Of a stretch of DNA of 64,000 bases, positions 59,311 through 64,000 are shown piece after piece (within the stretch, counting starts at the first letter, position 1; the number at the start of each line of letters is the position of its first letter). The translations under genes and the position numbers were made by a program. This DNA comes from Hyphomicrobiales bacterium (lineage in GTDB: Bacteria > Pseudomonadota > Alphaproteobacteria > Rhizobiales > Rhizobiaceae). The stretch lies in the NCBI GenBank assembly GCA_900468625.1, contig UBUL01000026.1, positions 62,001-126,000 on the forward strand, given 5' to 3'. The notes under the pieces were generated by a model. That model made no database searches. It saw nothing but the letters and a program-made list of their open reading frames with translations, and was not told the origin of the DNA.

Positions 59311-62232
59311 TTACTCCGCGGCCACAACCTTCTTCATCGGCCGTCGTTCCAGCAGCTCCCTCAGGAATTGCCCCGTATAGGAGCGCTTCTCCTTGACGAT
59401 CGCCTCCGGTGTTCCCACGGCAACGATCTCGCCGCCGCCATCGCCGCCTTCGGGACCGAAATCGAGGATCCAGTCGGCGGTCTTGATGACTTCGAGATTG
59501 TGCTCGATGACGACGACAGAATTGCCTTGATTGACCAGTTCATGCAGCATTTCCAGAAGCTTGGCGACGTCATGGAAGTGCAGCCCGGTTGTGGGTTCGT
59601 CGAGAATGTAGAGCGTGCGGCCCGTCGATCGCTTCGATAGTTCCTTGGCCAGCTTGACGCGCTGCGCCTCGCCACCCGAAAGCGTATTGGCCTGCTGTCC
59701 CACTTTGATATAGCCGAGGCCGACATCCTTCAGGCTCTGCAGCTTGTCGCGCACGGCGGGAACCGCCGCAAAGAAATCGACGCCTTCTTCCACCGTCATG
59801 TCGAGCACGTCGGCAATCGACTTGCTCTTGAACGTCACATCGAGCGTTTCGCGGTTATAGCGCTTGCCGTGGCAGACGTCGCAGGTGACGTAGACGTCGG
59901 GCAGGAAATGCATCTCGATCTTGATGACGCCATCGCCTTGGCACGCTTCGCAGCGGCCGCCCTTGACGTTGAAGGAGAAACGGCCTGGCTGATAGCCGCG
60001 CGCCTTGGCTTCCGGCAGGCCGGCAAACCAGTCGCGGATCGGGGTGAAGGCGCCGGTGTAGGTCGCCGGGTTCGAGCGCGGCGTGCGGCCGATCGGCGAC
60101 TGGTCGATATCGATCACCTTGTCGATATGCTCGAAACCGTCGATGCGGTCGTGATCGGCGGGAATTTCACGGGCGCCCATGACGCGACGCGCGGCCGACT
60201 TATACAATGTCTCGATCAGGAAGGTGGACTTGCCGCCGCCCGATACACCGGTGACGGCAGTGAATACGCCGAGCGGAATGGACGCCGTGACGTTCTTGAG
60301 GTTGTTGCCCCTTGCGCCGACGACCTTGATTTCCTTGCCCTTCTTGGGCTTGCGGCGCTCGTCCGGGACCGGCACGCCGAGTTCGCCGGAGAGATATTTA
60401 CCGGTCAGCGACTTCGGGTTTGCCATGATATCCTGCGGTGTGCCATGCGCCACCACCTGGCCGCCATGCACCCCGGCCGCCGGGCCGATATCGACCACGT
60501 CATCGGCCGTCAGGATCGCATCCTCGTCGTGTTCGACGACAATGACGGTGTTGCCGATATCGCGCAGGTGCTTCAGCGTCTCCAGCAGGCGGGCATTGTC
60601 GCGCTGATGCAGGCCGATCGACGGCTCGTCAAGCACGTAGAGAACGCCCGTCAGACCCGATCCGATCTGTGACGCTAGCCGTATGCGCTGGCTCTCGCCG
60701 CCGGACAGCGTGCCCGAATTGCGCGACAGGCTCAGATATTCGAGGCCGACATCGTTGAGGAAGCGCAGGCGATCGCGGATTTCCTTGAGGATACGAACCG
60801 CGATTTCGTTCTGCTTGTCGGTGAACGTGCCCGGCAGCGCGTTGAACCAGTCCCGGGCAACGCGGATGGACATTTCCGCGACCTGGCTGATGTGCAGCTT
60901 GTCGATCTTGACCGCCAGGGCTTCCGGCTTCAGGCGGTAGCCGTTGCAGGCCGGGCAGGGCGCCGCCGACATGAAGCGCTCGATCTCTTCGCGCGCCCAG
61001 GCTGAATCCGTTTCCTTCCAGCGGCGCTCGAGGTTCGGCACGATGCCTTCGAAATTCTTGTGCGTGGTGTAGGAGCGCGCGCCGTCGGCATAATGGAATT
61101 CGATCTTGTCTTCGGTGCCGTTCAGGATGACATCCTTGGCCTTGTCGGACAGCTCGTTCCAGCGGTTGCCGAGCTTGAAGCCGTAATGTTTGCCGAGCGC
61201 TTCCAGCGTCTGATTGTAATAGGGCGATGTCGATTTGGCCCAAGGCGCGATCGCGCCGTCGCGCAGCGTGCGTTCCGGCTCCGGCACGATCAGGTCCGGA
61301 TCGATCTTCTGCTGCGAGCCGAGACCGTCGCAGGACGGACAGGCGCCGAAGGGATTGTTGAATGAGAACAGGCGCGGTTCGATTTCCGGAATGGTGAAGC
61401 CGGATACCGGGCAGGCGAATTTCTCAGAGAAGAGCACGCGTTCATGCGTCTCGTTCAGCGACTTGTTGGCCGAACCGCCGGCAGCGGTTTCCTCCGGCGG
61501 CAATGGCTTGTCGGCGAATTCTGCAACCGCAAGTCCGTCTGCGAGCCGCAGCGATGTCTCGAAACTGTCCGCAAGGCGAGCCGCCATGTCGGGGCGGACG
61601 ACGATACGGTCGACGACGATGTCGATGTCGTGCTTGTATTTCTTGTCGAGCGCCGGCACATCGGCGATCTCGTAGAACTGGCCGTCGACCTTGACGCGCT
61701 GGAAGCCCTTTTTCATGAGCTCCGCCAATTCCTTCTTGTATTCGCCCTTACGCCCGCGCACGAGTGGTGCGAGAATATAGAGCCTCGTGCCTTCCTCATA
61801 GGCGAGCACGCGGTCGACCATCTGGCTGACCGTCTGGCTCTCGATCGGCAGGCCAGTCACGGGCGAATAGGGAACGCCGACGCGGGCAAACAGCAGGCGC
61901 ATATAGTCATAGATCTCGGTGACCGTGCCGACCGTCGAGCGCGGATTGCGCGATGTCGTCTTCTGCTCGATCGAAATGGCCGGCGAGAGACCGTCGATCT
62001 GGTCGACATCCGGCTTCTGCATCATTTCGAGGAACTGGCGCGCATAGGCCGAAAGGCTTTCGACATAGCGTCGCTGCCCCTCGGCATAGATCGTGTCGAA
62101 GGCGAGCGACGATTTGCCCGAGCCTGAGAGGCCGGTCATGACGATCAGCTTGTTGCGTGGCAGGTCAAGATCGATGCCCTTGAGATTGTGCTCGCGCGCA
62201 CCACGTATCGAAATAGTCTTCAGTTCGCTCAT
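59311..62232 (-). CDS. uvrA: Excinuclease ABC subunit A (UvrA)
   Basis: DNA damage recognition ATPase of nucleotide excision repair. The 973-residue length is normal. Visible in order: first Walker A GLSGSGKSSLAFDT, the zinc-finger CPVSGFTIPE and CPSCDGL, CPACNGYRL, first signature NSGTLSGGESQRIRLASQ with DEPSIGLHQRDN, second Walker A GVSGGGKSTF, the second zinc finger CEACQGDGV and CDVCHGKRY, and second signature LSGGEAQRVKLAKELS with DEPTTGLHFHDV. A LexA-type box lies at 62354-62368 between uvrA and the divergent ssb. Mfd, which recruits UvrA, is encoded at 44.7 kb. Confidence 0.98.
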   Translation of the reverse strand: MSELKTISIRGAREHNLKGIDLDLPRNKLIVMTGLSGSGKSSLAFDTIYAEGQRRYVESLSAYARQFLEMMQKPDVDQIDGLSPAISIEQKTTSRNPRSTVGTVTEIYDYMRLLFARVGVPYSPVTGLPIESQTVSQMVDRVLAYEEGTRLYILAPLVRGRKGEYKKELAELMKKGFQRVKVDGQFYEIADVPALDKKYKHDIDIVVDRIVVRPDMAARLADSFETSLRLADGLAVAEFADKPLPPEETAAGGSANKSLNETHERVLFSEKFACPVSGFTIPEIEPRLFSFNNPFGACPSCDGLGSQQKIDPDLIVPEPERTLRDGAIAPWAKSTSPYYNQTLEALGKHYGFKLGNRWNELSDKAKDVILNGTEDKIEFHYADGARSYTTHKNFEGIVPNLERRWKETDSAWAREEIERFMSAAPCPACNGYRLKPEALAVKIDKLHISQVAEMSIRVARDWFNALPGTFTDKQNEIAVRILKEIRDRLRFLNDVGLEYLSLSRNSGTLSGGESQRIRLASQIGSGLTGVLYVLDEPSIGLHQRDNARLLETLKHLRDIGNTVIVVEHDEDAILTADDVVDIGPAAGVHGGQVVAHGTPQDIMANPKSLTGKYLSGELGVPVPDERRKPKKGKEIKVVGARGNNLKNVTASIPLGVFTAVTGVSGGGKSTFLIETLYKSAARRVMGAREIPADHDRIDGFEHIDKVIDIDQSPIGRTPRSNPATYTGAFTPIRDWFAGLPEAKARGYQPGRFSFNVKGGRCEACQGDGVIKIEMHFLPDVYVTCDVCHGKRYNRETLDVTFKSKSIADVLDMTVEEGVDFFAAVPAVRDKLQSLKDVGLGYIKVGQQANTLSGGEAQRVKLAKELSKRSTGRTLYILDEPTTGLHFHDVAKLLEMLHELVNQGNSVVVIEHNLEVIKTADWILDFGPEGGDGGGEIVAVGTPEAIVKEKRSYTGQFLRELLERRPMKKVVAAE

Positions 62233-62353
62233 CGTCGTATGCAGGTCCTTTGGAGTCTGCCTTTATTTAGTGATGTCAGCCCGCGAGTCGAGGCTGAAAT
62301 GAAGGGGTGGAGCCGGTTTTCGATTCCGTTGACATCATCATAAGGATAAATTA

Positions 62354-62368
62354 GAACAAAGAAAGAAC
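62354..62368. promoter_or_regulatory. LexA (SOS) box between uvrA and ssb
   Basis: GAAC-AAAGAAA-GAAC matches exactly the alphaproteobacterial LexA consensus GTTC-N7-GTTC (reverse strand). It sits 122 bases from the uvrA start and 136 from the ssb start, in the shared control region, so it can serve both genes. Confidence 0.8.
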
Positions 62369-62503
62369 AAAATTATCGCGGCGATTTCTTTGTGGATGAA
62401 CGGAGCTGGGAAGGCCGCATAAATAGCACCCGACGCCCCCTATGGGTTAAGGTGCACCGATAGAGTTTCAAGGCCGTCGATGGGCGGCAAGCAGGGTGGT
62501 ATC

Positions 62504-63070
62504 ATGGCTGGTAGTGTGAACAAGGTAATTCTGGTTGGAAATCTGGGGGCGGACCCGGAAATCCGCCGCACGCAAGACGGCCGTCCGATCGCCAACCTCA
62601 ACATTGCCACCTCGGAAACCTGGCGGGACCGCAATTCCGGCGAGCGCAAGGAAAAGACCGAATGGCATCGCGTCGTTATCTTCAATGAAGGCCTCTGCAA
62701 GGTCGCCGAGCAGTATCTGAAGAAGGGTGCCAAGGTTTACATCGAAGGTGCGCTGCAGACCCGCAAGTGGCAGGACCAGAACGGTCAGGATCGCTATTCG
62801 ACCGAAGTGGTGTTGCAGGGCTTCAATTCAACGCTGACGATGCTTGACGGCCGCGGAGAAGGCGGCGGTTCCCTCGAAGGTGGCAGCCGTAGTGGCCGCG
62901 GCGGCGGTGAGTTCGGTGGCGGTTATGGCGGCGGCGATTACGGTGGCGATGATTACGGCCAGTCGTCTTCACAGGGCTCTTCACGCGGCGGCAGCGGCAA
63001 TCGTGGTAGCAGCAGCCAAGGCGGCGGCGGCAATTTCTCGCGCGATCTGGATGATGACATCCCGTTTTGA
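62504..63070 (+). CDS. ssb: Single-stranded DNA-binding protein
   Basis: Tetrameric protein that coats single-stranded DNA in replication and repair. The 188-residue product has the OB fold (KVILVGNLGADPEIRRT, WHRVVIFNEGLCKVAEQYLKKGAKVYIEG, about residues 1-115), then a long flexible linker rich in Gly, Ser and Tyr, and the acidic tail DLDDDIPF that binds partner proteins. I chose the ATG at 62504 (MAGSVNKVILVG); an upstream in-frame codon at 62480 would add an unusual lead. The gene is divergent from uvrA across a LexA box. Confidence 0.97.
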   Translation: MAGSVNKVILVGNLGADPEIRRTQDGRPIANLNIATSETWRDRNSGERKEKTEWHRVVIFNEGLCKVAEQYLKKGAKVYIEGALQTRKWQDQNGQDRYSTEVVLQGFNSTLTMLDGRGEGGGSLEGGSRSGRGGGEFGGGYGGGDYGGDDYGQSSSQGSSRGGSGNRGSSSQGGGGNFSRDLDDDIPF

Positions 63071-63095
63071 GATGGGCGTACACAGCCAAATCTTG

Positions 63096-63120
63096 AAAAC
63101 CCGCCGCGTCGGCGGGTTTT
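63096..63120. terminator. Bidirectional terminator between ssb and marC
   Basis: AAAACCCGCCG (63096-63106), loop CGT, CGGCGGGTTTT (63110-63120). T-runs on both strands mean it can stop ssb and also the convergent marC-type transcript. Confidence 0.85.
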
Positions 63121-63136
63121 CTGTGAACAGGTCCAT

Positions 63137-63769
63137 TTATGAAAGCGTGAGCGCCGCTTTTGCCCCGTCCACGACGAATTGTGCTGCAAGCGCCGCAAGG
63201 ATGACCCCGAGCAGGCGGGTCAGGATGGCGCGGCCGGTTGCGCCGAGCATGCGGTCGAGCCTGTCGGAAATGGCAAGGGCCGCAAAGACCAGGGCGAGGT
63301 TGACGGCGATCACGCCGATGAGTTGCGCTCGGTCGAGTGTCGTCTGAAGCGATCCTGCCAAGAGGATTGTGGCCGAGATTGCACCGGGACCGGCGATCAG
63401 TGGCAAGGCTAATGGAAAGACCGCGATGTTGCGGATATGATCCTGGGTGATTGCGACTTCCGTCGTCTTCTCCTTCCTGTCCTGCCGCCGCTCGAACACC
63501 ATTTCGAAAGCGATCCAGAATAGCAGCAGCCCGCCGGCGATGCGGAAGGCGCCGATCGAAATGCCGAGAACGCCAAGCACGCTTGCTCCGAACAACGCAA
63601 AGGCTGCCAGGATAAAGAAGGCGATCAGCGAGCCACGCAGCGCCACCTGCTTGCGCTCGGCGCGATTCATGCCGGCCGTGAGCCCGATGAAGAGCGGCGC
63701 GAGCCCCGGCGGATCGACAGTCACAAGCAGAGTCGTGAAGGCATTGATTAGCGTATCCGCGCTCGCCAT
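63137..63769 (-). CDS. MarC family integral membrane protein
   Basis: Inner-membrane protein of 210 residues with six hydrophobic helices. Family features: TLLVTVDPPGLAPLFIGLTAGMN in the first loop and helix, FGISIGAFRIAGGLLLFWIAFEMV-type helix (seen as LGISIGAFRIAGGLLLFWIA), and VFPLALPLIAGPGAISATIL. The name MarC comes from the E. coli mar locus, but a role in antibiotic resistance was not confirmed and the function is unknown. I chose the ATG at 63769 (MASADTLINAF) with CGGGGA upstream; the frame is open to 63835. Confidence 0.9.
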   Translation of the reverse strand: MASADTLINAFTTLLVTVDPPGLAPLFIGLTAGMNRAERKQVALRGSLIAFFILAAFALFGASVLGVLGISIGAFRIAGGLLLFWIAFEMVFERRQDRKEKTTEVAITQDHIRNIAVFPLALPLIAGPGAISATILLAGSLQTTLDRAQLIGVIAVNLALVFAALAISDRLDRMLGATGRAILTRLLGVILAALAAQFVVDGAKAALTLS

Positions 63770-63929
63770 ATAGTCCCCGAAGCTTGTTTTGTCGTTGTTA
63801 TCGCGCATTGTTATGCGAGGAATGGGCTTTCGCAAAGAGCTGTGCTCCGCTATTGCCGGGTTGCGCCACGGAAATGTTCGATTTCGTGGCTTATACAGGC
63901 AAAAGTCTGTTCAAAAACATTGGCCCAAA

Positions 63930-63959
63930 TTGGCGCTCACCGGGCCTTTCCGCTATAAA
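63930..63959 (+). promoter_or_regulatory. Candidate sigma-70 promoter pointing out of the window
   Basis: TTGGCG (63930-63935) and TATAAA (63954-63959) are 18 bp apart, on the strand running to the right edge. The gene it would serve is beyond 64000. In related rhizobia gyrA follows ssb and marC, so gyrA is a plausible but unseen target. Confidence 0.4.
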
Positions 63960-64000
63960 TTTCGCAGTGATTCTAAAAGAGATCGTGATCTGTTTTGACT

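Noticed and set aside
62844..63347. Ala/Val-rich frame overlapping the ssb linker
   Set aside because: It arises from the Gly/Ser repeat-rich linker codons of ssb read in another frame.
63789..63998. Open frame running off the right edge
   Set aside because: It is basic and low in hydrophobic residues, and it spans a promoter-like sequence at 63930-63959. More likely it is the leader region of a gene beyond the window.

Overview
The window looks like ordinary chromosomal backbone of a Rhizobium-type alphaproteobacterium (Rhizobiaceae). Evidence: the gene order dusB(nifR3)-ntrB-ntrC-ntrY-ntrX-dat-hfq-hflX; a single-enzyme phosphatidylcholine synthase (pcs); an IalB-family protein; the cysG-DUF2849-cysI-DUF934 cluster; an alphaproteobacterial LexA box (GAAC-N7-GAAC) between uvrA and ssb; and a 108-bp intergenic element with the two-palindrome layout of RIME1, a rhizobial repeat. 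I see no insertion sequence, prophage, CRISPR array or integron.

Layout. 1-7.9 kb: 5' end of ispDF (leftward), then the nitrogen regulation block dusB-ntrB-ntrC and ntrY-ntrX, tightly packed with ATGA overlaps. 8-12 kb: dat, hfq, hflX rightward; mazG and a nucleoside deaminase leftward. 12.3-17.4 kb: siroheme and sulfite/nitrite reduction (cysG, DUF2849, cysI, DUF934), then fpr, a possible electron source. 17.4-21.7 kb: a looser region with a GntR regulator, small proteins, a GlsB-type membrane protein, the RIME1-like element, tRNA-Lys(UUU), an unrecognised membrane protein and a PsiF-like secreted protein. 21.7-25.8 kb: ccdA, a UbiH-type hydroxylase, pcs and a quinone oxidoreductase. 25.9-30.6 kb: a BMP-family nucleoside-type ABC transporter. 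30.7-36.1 kb: a YtfQ/R/T-YjfF-type sugar ABC operon ending in its probable GntR regulator. 36.2-39.5 kb: glmU and glmS, which together make UDP-GlcNAc. 39.6-49.3 kb: DUF502 protein, phytase-like esterase, recG (leftward), sdhE-mfd, ubiA. 49.3-54.6 kb: divergent ridA/tetR, frnE-like DsbA protein, YejA-like binding protein, ialB, hspQ. 54.8-56.7 kb: glnB-glnA with a sigma-54 type promoter. 57-64 kb: nnr, DUF72, uvrA/ssb, marC, and a promoter-like sequence pointing out of the window.

How the genes connect. The two ends share nitrogen control: NtrB/NtrC in the first part and glnB-glnA, with a GG-N10-GC sigma-54 promoter, in the last part form the PII-NtrBC-glutamine synthetase circuit. DNA repair genes recG, mfd, uvrA and ssb lie in the second half; the LexA box probably controls uvrA and ssb together.

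I did not find a convincing new multi-gene system. The observations most worth checking are small: repeated AATGCGTTG elements between ntrC and ntrY, an NtrX without the GAFTGA motif, a possible non-AUG start for hflX, a 24-bp tandem repeat at the 3' end of pcs, paired hairpins inside the sugar operon, palindromes before fpr, tetR and an unknown gene, and several small genes with strong ribosome binding sites. Functions are assigned from recognisable protein motifs and remembered family features; no database search was run.
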